Source of the DNA: Ryuthela nishihirai | Taxonomy: Eukaryota; Arthropoda; Arachnida; Araneae; Heptathelidae | Reading direction: 5' to 3' | Assembly (NCBI GenBank): GCA_038380435.1 | Contig: JAWZYU010000013.1 | Span: 62,886,446 to 62,950,445 of the forward strand | Length of the DNA stretch: 64,000 nt | Part shown: in pieces, positions 10,362-21,289 of the stretch | Numbering within the stretch: position 1 is the first letter of the stretch | How the letters are laid out: each line of letters begins with the position of its first letter | Notes under the pieces: model-generated | Databases searched by the model: none | What the model saw: only the letters and a program-made list of their open reading frames with translations | Told to the model about the DNA's origin: nothing | Program-made: the position numbers and the translations under genes

Positions 10362-12100
10362 CAATTTTTTTAGGTAATGCAATAAAATAGTGTAAACTAA
10401 TTGAATCAATTTGTACCAATTGAATCAATTTGCCTGTACGTCTGCCACTTCCAATGCAGCAATTGGAGCACTTCAGAGAACTCAGATTTTACGGGTTCGT
10501 CTTAGTCAAATGAGTAAGGAACTTCCCCGCATTACTCAGAAGCAATGAAAGACTCGGCTATACAGGCAAGTTGGTTACTACAGTCGTTGCCTATGTAAGG
10601 TAATACTTGCTGAATTCAAGATATTAAACGAACAGCAGCGCTAGTTACATTTCGTCGTCTATGGCGCCGGCGATACGGCGTAATGATTAATTGAATGTTA
10701 TGTAATTATGAATGATTTTTTATAAAACAAGATGATTTATTGTTAAATATCCCAACTTCCATATTATTTAAAAACTGAACGAATATTGATGAAAAATTGA
10801 TTTGAATAAATTTGATGATCTTTAATTTATCCTCAACACATTTTTGCATTAAATGCCTATTTTAGAATTAGGAGTATTTTGTTGAATGGAAATTACATAG
10901 AGCTTCGGAGTTAGATTCCCGTTGACATAACATATAAAGATAATGCTTTAGGTATTCTGAGCTATTAGATATCGTCACCATTAAATTAAATACCCGGTCA
11001 CCATCAAATGTCATTATTCAAATTCTTGATCATGATGGTTTGAGATATTCAAAACTTGAATTTGTAAGTATTTCAGCTGTTAAAAAAAGTTATTTCAAAA
11101 GTTAAAAAAAGCTAACAATTTAAACATTTAACCTATTTCCATCTATATTTCTGTCAGGGTTATGGAAAAAAAAAATTATTTCGTTGTTCTTTTAAAGATC
11201 AAAACCATGTAAAAAGTCTTTGCGAAATAATAATAGTTAAATTTTTAAAATCATTTTAAACAAATTATGATTCTAAATGTACTGAAGAAGCTGTAGAATT
11301 GAATAGGCCTAATTCTGAACCATTCGCAAGAAAAATGCTTAAATTGTAACTATTTCAGTTGTCAAATTTGACAGTATTTTGCCCTCTCCTCCTTCAGGTT
11401 ATCAGAAATGAAACATAAATAACTGAGCAAATAAATAAAAGCACCAATCTAACACCATCTCTCTTTGAGCATAATATTGATCCTAATAATTTAAAATTTT
11501 ACACAATCAAATATATGTTTCATTTATTTAAGCAGTCCTGTATATGATTGATGGAATGTTTAGGTTTACAACAGAGTGTCAGCTTTTCGAACTGCACAAA
11601 CACATGTTAAATAATATATGGACGGATTAAAGAAATTGGGGTCCTTGACCAAGTTCTAAATGGGAGTCCTACAGCTATATTCTTCCTAAATTGAAAATTA
11701 ATGAAAATTATGTTACTGTACGTAAAATTGATTATAGCGAAAAAGTATAAACAATACGTTAAAGAAGTAAAAAAAAGCAAGAGTGTCCCTTAGAGGTCAG
11801 GAGAGTAACTTTGAAACAAAAAGCTAACATATAAAGAGTCAATTCTGTGCTGCAAACATAAATTTTGTGCCTTATTCGTTAATTGTTGAAGTAAATTTTC
11901 CACTTCATGCCTATTTTAAAAATATCGTGTATTAATATCAAAATTGTCTTTCTTTATACTATTGCCTTACATTTTTCATAATAATAAGCTCTAATGAAAT
12001 AGTAGTTATAGTTATTAAATGAGGTAAAAAATTGCTTCGGATAAAATTTAAATTTTGTTCTTCAAAGAATACAGTTAAATAATATTATCACAGAAACATT
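10362..12100. other. AT-rich intergenic DNA
   Basis: Just after the MITE, taaggtaatacttgctgaattcaag near 10598 is roughly the inverse of the text at 9873-9900. The MITE may therefore sit inside another, older inverted-repeat element. The rest, to 12100, shows no gene, RNA or clear repeat. Confidence 0.35.
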
Positions 12101-12126
12101 CGAAAATTTTGGATTTTAATGGATAA

Positions 12127-12321
12127 AAAAAATAAATAAATACCCCCTCAAGCAGCTGCTTGCCACATAGGTCTGACAGGAGCCTGTCAGTTTATATGCC
12201 ACAGTAGGAGATCTTAGAGGATGGCAGGACCTCAGCAGAAAAACGACACACATTCATGCCTAATCTGGGGCTCGAACCCAGGTCCCTTAGATCAGTAGCC
12301 AAGCGTGCTAACCACTCGGCT
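12127..12321 (-). mobile_element. tRNA-derived SINE (family B) with perfect 26 bp target duplication
   Basis: In minus orientation the element starts with a tRNA-like head (gagtggttagcacgcttgg, B-box-like ggttcgagcc). It continues with a body containing gaggtcctgccatcct and cctgtcagacct, and ends in ATTTATTTATTTTTTT. The host sequence 12101-12126 (cgaaaattttgg...ggataa) is repeated exactly at 12322-12347. This clean duplication marks a target-primed insertion and fairly recent activity. Related copies lie at 15583, 28351, 30757 and 42415. The head is closest to a tRNA-Ser-like sequence, but that assignment is tentative. Confidence 0.9.
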
Positions 12322-12347
12322 CGAAAATTTTGGATTTTAATGGATAA

Positions 12348-13146
12348 TAATTTTTAATTCTAATTTTTCTCTGGCGAAATATTTTTAAACAAATTCTTCC
12401 TAATAGAGAGTTTAAATTAATATCCCTTTTGTATCTCCAAGATAGATTTTAGTTTATTGGATTTGATTAATCATCTATTTGCTACCATTTGACTTTAGTT
12501 ATTATTTTCGCTTGGTTATTATTATTAAAGTTATTGTAAAAAAATTGTAAATAATGTACTCATTGCTGTAATTTCCTAACTGAAGTACTGTGTTTATTTA
12601 TAAAGTTATGCCTGCACTGGGATATACATATTGTAACGAAAGCAGAACGTGATGCAATGAAGTCGGGAATATGGTGTTACGAGGAACTCGAGACATAACA
12701 CGGAGAACGTGATTTACGTCCCTTACCCTTTAGAAGGAGGAGTTAACTTTAAAAAAAGATAGAGAATTCCAGTTGTTCTCATCTGACTTGTAATAGTTGA
12801 ATCAGTGAGTCTTTCAGAAGAATTAGCATGATGCAGTAATATTTGCCCGCGATGGTCTAAGAAGAAAAATTCTTTTTTGTGTGTGTGCGCGGGAGTATTT
12901 TGTTGTACTTGGTTAAACAGATAGTATGATGATTGTAATTATCAAGATCACTTTGTGCTGATAGATAGCATATTGGTGCTTTGAGTAAATTATGAGAATT
13001 TTTTGTGATTGATGCTTTTATTGCTTTTCTTATTAAATCAGTTCATTTATTATTATATTGTTCATTTACAGTGATTTTAATTTACTTTTGAATTCACAGT
13101 CTGAAAACCACTAAAAATGTGCAGCATGTCAGGAGTATAGATTATT
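12348..13146. other. Possible 5' LTR/leader of the Gypsy element, unresolved
   Basis: This lies between the SINE and the first Gypsy gag-like codons. A TGTAACGAAAGC start near 12632 could be an LTR edge. No matching LTR was found downstream of the polypurine tract at 19538, so LTR limits and the primer-binding site are not called. Confidence 0.25.
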
Positions 13147-14060
13147 TTGAATGCCTTTCACTAGAAGTATGGATGAGTTGGCAAACTTATATCGGATGTG
13201 AGAGCTGAAATGGCTGTTCAGAATAACGATTTGAAAGCTGAAATGTGGATTTAAAGCAGTAAATATTCTGATATATGTACTCAAAATGATGAACTGAACG
13301 TTGAAATCACCACTCAAAGCAGTAAAATTAGTGATATACTGTATTGACTCAAAATGATGAATTGACAGCTGAAGTGGCTTCTCAAATAAGTAAGATTACT
13401 GATCGACAATAAAATCAGTAAATAATCGATCAGTGTAAAGAGATAAAGGGCGAACACAGCAGACAGTGTGATAGTTTAACGGTTGATATTGGGTATGTAA
13501 AAATAATATTCATGGTATAAAGTGTAATATTAATGAAATCACTTGTGATTTTAATAGCAGATTTGATAGTGTTAAGTTAGATAAATTAACAGATAATGTA
13601 AAACAGATTGTGAACGACAGTTTCAGGTTCTAAGAAAAAAAATGTTATCTTCCTCCTATAATAATAATGTGCCCTAAACATATTACAAGAAGTACAACTA
13701 AACCTTCCACGTACGATGGCCAATCGTCTTGGGCAGTGTTTCAAACCCAATTCGAAGTCATCTGTGGTCGAAGCAATAGATGGAAAGAACTTGAAAAGGC
13801 CAGTTTTCTTGCAGCTTCTTTGGGAAATGCTGCTGCAGAAGTTTCACAGCCTATTCCGAAAAAAAAACTTGATTATTAGAGTTTAATACCTGCGTGAAAA
13901 TTAAGATCTGATGATAGTTCAATGACTACAAAAACAAGGTTGAATCAAATACAGAAGAGTGGTGAGACTCCAAAAGATCAAACAACTGAAATAAGAAGTG
14001 GATGCGAAGTTCAAGCACATCTAGCAGACAGCAAAACTAGTGTCACCCTAGTTTCAGCAC
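13147..14060 (+). pseudogene. Gypsy LTR retrotransposon gag, degenerate
   Basis: The best-preserved block is 13667-13879, which reads YDGQSSWAVFQTQFEVIC, then NRWKELEKASFLAASLGNAA, a conserved Gypsy gag (retrotrans_gag-type) region. Upstream, 13169-13440 encodes a coiled-coil-like series in which QNDEL and SSKISDI motifs recur about every 21-22 residues, now broken by stops. Downstream of 13880, the remnants MTTKTRLNQIQKSGETPKDQ match the gag C-terminal half in a shifted frame. Gag would form the particle core. The multiple stops and frameshifts show it is dead. Confidence 0.75.
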
Positions 14061-14093
14061 TCATGGTGGAGACAACGGATTGATAGCTAATGG

Positions 14094-14185
14094 ACCGTGA
14101 ATGAAGCGCCTTGCCGCATGATAGTACATATTGGTGCAAATGTGACCGTACTCAAACCTGACATAGTAAAGAAGGTATTCGGAGA
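14094..14185 (+). pseudogene. Gypsy aspartic protease, N-terminal piece
   Basis: The translation contains VHIGANVTVLKPDIVKK, which aligns to the retropepsin active-site segment (family pattern D-T/S-G-A-N-x-S/T-x-L). The catalytic Asp is replaced by His and the Thr by Ile, so it could not be active. The frame is interrupted at about 14186 by the 1.9 kb insertion; the C-terminal half resumes after 16047. Confidence 0.7.
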
Positions 14186-14696
14186 ATTGTTCAACAACAT
14201 TTGTTCGCTAGAAATTTGTTCGACGGCATTTTGTTCGACGGAAATTTGTTCGAAACGGAAATTTGTTCGATGGAACATGATCGAAAAGGAAATTTTTTTC
14301 GAGGAAACTTGTTCGACGGAATTTTGTTCGAAAGACTGAGAGGCCACTAAGGGTGGGCTCCCTGTAGGGCATTAGTGTTATAGGCCTTGTGCTTTGCCAT
14401 TGAACAACCTCTGGAAGGGGAGGCGGGAGGGAGGGGTCATAGGAACCGAAGAATGGCAGTTGAAAACGATCATCATGATTTAGATCTTTCTCTTTAAGTG
14501 TAAAGTGCAAACCTTCTTGTTTTCGAGTGAAACTTGCCACCATTTATTTCTTCGCAGTTTTGTCTATTACATTCAGCTTACAGTCAGCTTCTTCTAGAAA
14601 TGGTTGTTCGAAATTCTAAACTGCAATATTTTTCAAATTCTGTAAGTTGTTTTCTAATAACACTAGTACCAGTATTTCAAATAAAGAAAATAAAAA

Positions 14697-14935
14697 AATG
14701 CCCACTTTCTATATACGCCTTAAAAAGTAGAAAATAAACCTAAATTATATTGATGGTGCAATCAGTTACTGAGTTCGTATTTACTTCAAGGGTAAATAGG
14801 GTGCCGCCAATCTTGCTGAGTAAGTAAATCGGCACCCAATCTGCCTTTGAAGTGAATACGAATTCAGTGACTGATTGCACCATCGATATTCTTTAGCTTT
14901 ATTTTCTACTTTTTATGGCACATATGGAAAGACTG
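14697..14935. repeat. Foldback core 4, near-palindrome
   Basis: The left arm tagaaaataaacc...gatggtgcaatcagttactg pairs with a right arm ending in gtgactgattgcaccatcga and ctttattttctactt. Arms are about 105 bp around an unpaired centre at 14806-14829. It is close in sequence to cores 1-3. Confidence 0.8.
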
Positions 14936-15560
14936 CTTTTTAAAATTTTTTAAATTATTTACATTTTTTTCGTTGTCACTAAAAGACCTACCTTCATAAA
15001 CTTTCATTCGATACATGAATATCGACCACATTTTTCCTTCCCCTGTTTTTGTAGTCATGTTTAATGTAGCCCATGACATTGTAGACGTAACAAGCTTTAA
15101 TTTGAGATGTTTCTCACTAAGGTACACCTCCGATAGAATGACAAAATTCGAAACAGTCTACTACAACGTATGAGCTTTCATTTGATACCTAACTCGTAAT
15201 TGTAGGTCTCCGCTTTCGGAAAATATAGCGGAACAATCGTTTTCATATTTCCCACTTTTTAGGGGGAAAAACCATGGGAGGTCAGTTTTGTATCATCTAT
15301 GACATTCCTCGTGTCATAAGCTTTCATTTGACGTATAGCTTACTACTTTCGGCACTCGCGCTCTGTAGATATGAAGGAATGATCGCTTTCATGTTTCCGT
15401 TTTTTGGGGGTGGAAGAAAGAATGAGAGGTAATTTTTTTACCTATGACACTCCCTGCATCACAAGCTTTAGTTTGATACATAAATCCTCATCGCGTTCAA
15501 AAGATATGGTGGAACAACTGTTTGAGAAATCCACAAACCAACAAACCGACAAATGACGAG
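14936..15560 (-). repeat. Foldback arm beside core 4, inverted subrepeats
   Basis: Units marked by ctttcattcgatacatga, gagctttcatttgatacc and aagctttcatttgacgta recur about every 145 bp. The array ends in aatccacaaaccaacaaacc and gacgagcgaaaatcaat, the same arm terminus as near 9550-9600. The opposite arm left of core 4 is missing. Confidence 0.65.
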
Positions 15561-15582
15561 CGAAAATCAATATGATGAAAAA

Positions 15583-15775
15583 TAAAAAAATAAATATTCC
15601 CTCAAGCAGCTACTTGCCACATAGGTCTGACAGGAGCCTGTAAATTCATAAGCCGCACTAGAAGGTCTGTGAGAATGGCAGGACCTCAGCAGAAAAACAA
15701 CACAAACATCTACCTTATACGGGGCTCGAACCCAGGTCCCTTTGATCAGTAAACAAGCGTGCTAACCACTCGACC
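15583..15775 (-). mobile_element. SINE family B copy
   Basis: Same order of landmarks as the 12127 copy, reading minus: tRNA-like head (ggttagcacgcttg), gaggtcctgccatt, cctgtcagacc, then an A/T tail (tatttatttttttattttt). It lies inside the insertion in the Gypsy protease. A clear target duplication was not found. Confidence 0.8.
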
Positions 15776-16047
15776 TAGCTTATAAGAATAATAAAAACTG
15801 AAAGGAATTAAATGGTACCTAGATTGTCTGGGAAACATTGTTTTACTCTATCTAATATAAAACGAAGCCTTCTCTTTTGTCACTGTTCTCCCGATCCACT
15901 CTGTCTCCGATAATCTCCCAGTAACGAAGCAGACAAGACCTTCTTGAGGTGAACGTCCTCTATCGGCCTCAAACTGTCGACAAAATATTGCTCAAACAAC
16001 TTTCATTCGAACAAATTTCCATCGAATAACTTTCCGTCGAACAAATT

Positions 16048-16270
16048 ACACCAAACCGGTAAAGAAGATAAAACCTCAACCAAACTGGTATTCTAAACAG
16101 TCCAATATTGCTCTGCAAATATTTCACTAGAGATCGTGCTAGAATACATGGAAGGAAACAACTCAACATCAGAGTTGGTAGCTGTCATGTAAGCCATTCT
16201 GTTTACATTGCTGAAATCTACGATGAATGCATATTAGGCCTTGACTTCCATTCCTAAAGAGACATGGATT
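16048..16270 (+). pseudogene. Gypsy aspartic protease, C-terminal piece
   Basis: It reads RKQLNIRVGSCHVSHSVYIA then EIYDECILGLDFH. ILGLDF is the conserved retropepsin C-terminal motif (family I-L/I-G-x-D). Together with 14094-14185 it forms one protease domain split by the insertion. Confidence 0.7.
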
Positions 16271-16699
16271 TAGTATTAGGCCCAGTGAGAGTTTGCTGAT
16301 CACAAAAAGTCCATTGATACAGAAGAGATTCCTCTACTTAACCGAACATCTGAATGTTTCTCAAAAACGACCAGAGTATTAGTGATAGAAGACACCGAGA
16401 TTCCAGCACAAAGCGAAGTTGTAGTTCGTATACATCTGGCGGAGATCTCTGCGACATTATGATTGGCTGTCACCAATTCCTCTGGGAAAGGAGATTTGCC
16501 CAGGCATCCTAGTTGCAAGGACTCTAATGAAAGTAGATCAATGACGGATTCATGTTAGAATGATGAACTGCAATAAAACCAGTAGATTATTGATAATTGG
16601 TAAAGAACTAGCAATATGTGAACCTATTACATGGGTAACTCGTGCAAATAGAATAGAAGTTACTGATCAACATTACCTAGACATCGCCTCCCACCTTGC

Positions 16700-17535
16700 T
16701 GAATTATGAAGAGAAACAAGGAAGTTATTAACTGAAGATCAAGCTGCTAAGGCCGAGAACCTACTTACAGAGTTTTTTGATATTTTCTCTGCTACATCAA
16801 GTGATTTTGACCGGACTGACCTGACAAATCATAAGATAAATACTAGTGAGGCTCCTTCCATCCATCTAGCAGCAAGAAGGCTTCCATCAACAAAACGGGA
16901 GGAGACAGAACACCTAATAAGATGCATGGAAGCCCAAGGCATTATTGAACCATCATCCAGTCCCTGGACTTCCCGAGTAATCTTGTCAAGAAAAAGGATG
17001 TGTCCACTTGATTTTGTGTTGGACTGCCGCAGATTAAATGATATAAAAAAGGACTGTTTTCCCTTACCCATGATTGATCATACACTTGACCCTCTATTTG
17101 GATCAGAATGGTTCCCGACTTTAGACTTCAAGAACACTAATTGGCAAGTTAGTATACATCCTGAGGATCGTGAAAAAATTGCTTTCACTACAGAAAATCG
17201 ACTTTGGCAGTTTAAAGTGATGCCATTTGGATTTTGCAAAGCACCTGCAACGTTGGAACTACTAATGGAGTCCGTGCTCAAAGGTTTGTCTTAGGAGGTC
17301 TGCCTGGTTTACTTGGATGACATCACCGTTCTTGGGAAGACTTTTGAGGATCATCATTGAGCATCGTTTGAGAAATCTTCGTCAAGTGTTTTAAAAACTT
17401 AGGGCAGCCAAGTTTAAACTGGAATCGACTAAAGGTAAATTGCTCCAAAAAGAAGTCCATTATCTTGATCATGTCAGCACTACATCAAGGATCAAGACTG
17501 ATCCTAGTAAGATAGAAGCTGTGAGGAGGATCAGT
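16700..17535 (+). pseudogene. Gypsy reverse transcriptase, degenerate
   Basis: The RT domain runs from TEDQAAKAENLLTEFFDIFS through ARRLPSTKREE, GIIEPSSSPWTS and FVLDCRRLNDIKKDCFPLP. It continues with FPTLDFKN, VMPFGFCKAPATLELL and a YLDD box at about 17309. In motif A the usual L-D-L reads LDF, and the catalytic Asp is retained. A stop at 17292-17294 precedes YLDD, and further stops and frameshifts occur to 17535. The RT would copy the element RNA into DNA in cytoplasmic particles; this copy cannot. The order protease-RT-RNase H-integrase is that of the Gypsy (Metaviridae-type) class. Confidence 0.85.
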
Positions 17536-18060
17536 GGTTCATGTGGACCGCCGAATGTGAAGTAGCCTTCCAACAACTAAAGCAAGCTCTTTCCATGGCA
17601 CCAGTGATGGCATATCCAGAAGCTGGTAAGTAGTTCACATTAGATACTGATACAAGTAACACAGGAGTTGGTGCTGTACTTTCACAATAACAAGACAAAC
17701 AAGAAAGACTCATTACATATTTTAGTAGAACTTTATCCAAACCAGAACGAAATTATTTTGTTACATGAAAAGAAGTCTTAGAAACACTGAAAGCAATAGA
17801 ACATCTCCATCATTATCTTTACGGCCAAAAATTACTCATTTGTATTGATCGTGCTGCTCTCAGGTGGCTACTAAACTTCGAAAATCCCGAAGGACAAATT
17901 GCCAGGTACATACAATGTTTTTGAGAGTACAATATTTCCATTGAGCATCGTAGTAGGAAGCTGCACAGGATTTCAGACACATTTCTAGACGTCCATGCTT
18001 TGATAATTCTAAGCGTTGCTGTAATGCAGAGTTGAGATATGGCACTCACGATATAATGCA
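17536..18060 (+). pseudogene. Gypsy RNase H region, degenerate
   Basis: Reads FQQLKQALSMAPVMAYPEAG, FTLDTDTSNTGVGAVLSQ, ITYFSRTLSKPERNYFVT and LKAIEHLHHYLYGQKLLI, then AALRWLLNFENPEGQIARY. TDTSN is the first catalytic Asp segment and GVGAVLSQ is typical of Gypsy RNase H. It is interrupted by at least four stops. A related fragment lies at 62095-62410. Confidence 0.8.
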
Positions 18061-19200
18061 TATTAGACGGTTAACATCAAACACAAAAAATAGTGATACA
18101 CCTAACATCTGGATAACAATAGAAAGTAGGAACGCCCAACTAGACGATGAAGATACAAGGTTAATAATAGATCTGATTGAAAAATTCCTGTAAGATCTAA
18201 ATGGGAGCAAATCGCCAGATATAGCCCAACTACTAAAAGCTATTGGGCACAGTGGGACTACTTAGAAATGAAAGAAGGTGTATTGTACAGAAAAGATGGG
18301 AGAATCCCACTGGACGACTGATCCGTTGGCAGATAATCCTTCCTCGCTCCCGAATGAAACTAGTGATGAAGGATGTGTATGATAATGCCACTAGAAGACA
18401 CTTTGGTGTTAATAAGACATTAGCGAAAGATTCCATTGGCTGAAAAGTAGGGCAGACGTTGAAAGATGGTGCAGGGAATGTGAGGCCTGTGCAGCAAAGA
18501 AAGGCCCTAGACTAGGAGTCGGAACAAGCTGCGAACATAAAACGTTGGTGCTCCTTTTGAGAGCCATTGATGGATGGGTTCGTTCCCTAGGACTGATGAT
18601 AGAAATCATTATTTATTGGTGGAAATGGATTACTTCACGAAGTGGCCTGACGTTTATGCCATCCAGGATCAGGAGGCAACAATTTCAAACATGATAGTGA
18701 ATAATTTGATTAGTAGGTATAAAGTACCTTTACAACTTCACTCGAATCAAGGACGAAATTTTTAGTCTAATTCATTTTAAGGTATATATTAGCTGCTAGG
18801 CATTCAGAAAACCAGAACGTCTCCCTTACACTCTCAGTCGGATGGCATGGTTGAGATATTCAACAGAAAGATTACTCAACATCTAGCATTGTTTGTCGAC
18901 GACCATCAACGTTACTGAGATCGCCACATACTACTCTTTTTGTTGGCATATAGGAGAGCAGTGTAAGATATCACTGAAAAGACACCTTCGATGATGCTGT
19001 TTGGGAAATAATTACGTGTTCCCTGTGATCTTTTATGTGGTCGGTCTGAAGCAATGCTTTTATCTACACTACAATAGGCACAAGATCTGCAATAACGACT
19101 AGAAGAAATCCACCACTCCGTCAGGCATAACATCAACCAGGCGAGCGGAGAGAACATAAACGAGGTACGACGGTAACACAAATGGAACTCTTTTCAATTA
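18061..19200 (+). pseudogene. Gypsy integrase, degenerate
   Basis: The zinc-binding region is recognisable from DNATRRHFGVNKTL and DVERWCRECEACAAKKGP. The catalytic core reads VEMDYFTKWPDVYAI (first Asp), then LHSNQGRNF, where the second catalytic Asp is changed to Asn. SDGMVEIFNRKI follows and carries the Glu. The frame changes several times and stops are frequent. The C-terminal tail fades out by about 19200. Confidence 0.8.
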
Positions 19201-19560
19201 AGAAGATTTTGTCTGTCTATACAATCCGCAAACAAGAAAGAGAACTTTCGCTAAAACTTCAGAAACCTTGGGAAGATCCACATACAGTAGTTAACATGAT
19301 TAATGTAAATGACATGTTGATTGTAAAAATAATGTGAACTTTAATAAATATTAATGTTGTTGTTAAGAGTGACTCTAAGGTGTATAGTTGAAAGTAAGAT
19401 TTAGATTTAGAAAAAACAACGTAATGTACAATAAGATTCCAGCGGGGAAGAGTGGAATATCATTGGGCTCTAGTGCCCAGGATTTTATGTGATATGATTT
19501 CATTAAATCGAAATTGGTAAAGATCACGGGCTAACTTACGACGGGGAGGGAATATATGTA
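19201..19560 (+). other. 3' end of Gypsy element with polypurine tract
   Basis: Untranslated sequence follows the integrase. A purine run (acggggagggaa, about 19539-19550) is a likely polypurine tract, after which a 3' LTR would start. The next bases (tgtatcagac) run into a Tc1-like relic, and no LTR pair is visible, so the 3' LTR is probably lost. Confidence 0.4.
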
Positions 19561-19790
19561 TCAGACTTTTTTCTTTTCCTTCCCCCCGTATAACAGTATG
19601 CTAGAACCTTCATTTCGGCACTGTTGCCAACAGCGTCCAACAGTTAGTGCATCACGATGAACATGGGCAGCGACACGACGTGTAGCCCATCCAACTTCAC
19701 ATAAGTCTATAATTCTTTCTCTCATGGCAATAAACCTGCCGACGGCATGTACCAGGCATTTTCGGCCTTCGCTAAACAATTTCCAAGCGA
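19561..19790 (-). pseudogene. Tc1-like transposase N-terminal fragment
   Basis: The minus-strand frame includes MRERIIDLCEVGWATRRVAA then HVHRDALTVGRCWQQ. This matches the first helix-turn-helix (paired-like) DNA-binding domain of Tc1 transposases. Only this domain survives. The catalytic remnant at 20225-20735 lies on the opposite strand, so the element is either inverted internally or represented by two insertions. Confidence 0.65.
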
Positions 19791-20224
19791 AACCACCTAA
19801 TCTCAACCGTTCGCACGACTTCCACTTGCTAAACACAATATTATCCCTGTTCCTTCTTGCACCTTTTATCTCTTGAGCCACACACGTCATCCGTTCCAGA
19901 TTATCATTATTTGCATATCTCAATTGCGCACACCCACCATTCTATTTGCATGTTTGTACGACATGTCCTTCTGGGTGGGTCTCATTGGTTTCTTAGCAAC
20001 TGGATGGTTAACATGCAAAGTCGACTTCCATGTGGTCATGATGCCAAAACGGTTGTATGATGTTGTCTGTAATGGCTATAGAAGAATACCCAAGCATATT
20101 GCAATGCTCTAGTGGCATCATAAAAAAGTTCGAAATATAGGATCGACGGTCCGCTAACTAGAAAAAGGAAGAAGATCAGCAGCAAGCAGCCAGAATTTCA
20201 ACATTGCAATATTATCCCTGTGTC

Positions 20225-20735
20225 TGTTTGTGTAGGGGAACATGATTAGAAGCCGACTTCAAAAATTGGGCTTGCATTCGCCCCATTTGTTAACTTGTCT
20301 GCCTCTGACACCATCCCATCATCAGCTGAATCGGTAGTGGTGCAAGGAGATAAGCTTGGGGAGAAGATTATCTTACCTAATGAATGACATCTTCTGCTTG
20401 TGATCCATTAACGGTGGTATCCCTGTCTGGGAAATCAGTGATGGCTGTATTGCCAGTAAGGAGCCTCAAAATGGACAGAGTTAATCCAGTCTGTACCAGG
20501 TAGCATTATGCCGTGCGAATACCCGAAATCATGAGTCATGAGTTACAATCGCCGTTCACATTTGGGTATCATTCATGGCACGTTGACACCAAGAAAATTT
20601 GTTGAAACCATTCTGGGAACAGTGCTCCTATTCTTTCTAAGCACAATCGCAAACTCTGTTCTGTAGCAAGACAATGTCTGCCAACAAACAGCTCTCATAT
20701 CCTGACAGTGCCTATGTAACATGATTATGTTTCAT
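20225..20735 (+). pseudogene. Tc1-like transposase remnant
   Basis: Pieces in shifting frames resemble the linker and catalytic half of Tc1 transposases: SRLQKLGLHSPHLLTCLPLT, IHGTLTPRKFVETILGTVLL, and LxQDNVCQQTA in place of FQQDNARPHTA. The order is correct, but stops abound. caatattatccctgt at about 20204 repeats text at 19840, a possible rearrangement footprint. Confidence 0.55.
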
Positions 20736-21289
20736 TGGCTTGTATGTTGTGCAGATATCTCTATAATCGAATTCATTTCTGATATGAGAGAATGTTCAAT
20801 GATCATTACCTGCCAGTATTCTACCACAGTTACGCAGTCTTTTTATCTGATACACAAATTTCATCATTAGTTCTCTAAATTTTATCTGTTACGCATTCTT
20901 TTTATCTGATACACATATTTCATCATTAGTTCTCTAAATTTTATCTGTTACTCCACATTTTTTTTAAATTAAAGCGAGAACATAATAGGTGGGAAATTTC
21001 AAACAGGAGAAGTGTATCTGTAATGAAAAATACCGGAAGTAAATCGTAGAAAATAAAATTGTTAAATAACATCTTTACTAACTCTAAAGGCGATTCATTA
21101 ATGAGAAAGATATATTTGAAAAACAGATGAGGCAATTAAAGAGAAAAAGGTAAATGGTGATTCCATCTTTAATTGATAAAAACTGATTAAGGGGATGAAT
21201 TTTGAATCATAGGTGATTTATTAATTAAAATATTTTTGCGATATTTCCACAATTACCGGAAAATTTAAAATTAAATTTAAAACTATGAC
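20736..21289. other. Intergenic, contains a 59 bp duplication
   Basis: AT-rich; apart from the direct duplication at 20829-20946, nothing is recognised. Confidence 0.4.
20829..20946. repeat. Tandem duplication, two 59 bp units
   Basis: gttacgca, ctttttatctgatacac and tcatcattagttctctaaat repeat in the same order at 20829 and 20888, with three or four differences. Confidence 0.9.

Larger units (their letters stand above)
14186..16047. mobile_element. 1.86 kb insertion in Gypsy protease, ends built of inverted short tandem repeats
   Basis: The left edge (14186-14335) is a run of ttgttcgacggaaat-type repeats of 14-21 bp. The right edge (15975-16047) carries the inverse (ttccgtcgaacaaatt). Inside are an unrecognised stretch (14340-14690) with a G-quadruplex-like patch at 14411-14438, foldback core 4 (14697-14935), an inverted subrepeat arm (14936-15560) and a SINE B (15583-15775). 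Gypsy protease reading resumes at once on the far side, so the borders are well placed. No transposase is encoded. It is probably a non-autonomous DNA element related to the 6.6-9.9 kb cluster. Confidence 0.65.

Noticed and set aside
12632..12860. 5' LTR of the Gypsy element
   Set aside because: A TGTAACG start is plausible, but no second copy follows the polypurine tract at 19538 and no primer-binding site was identified, so I did not call it.
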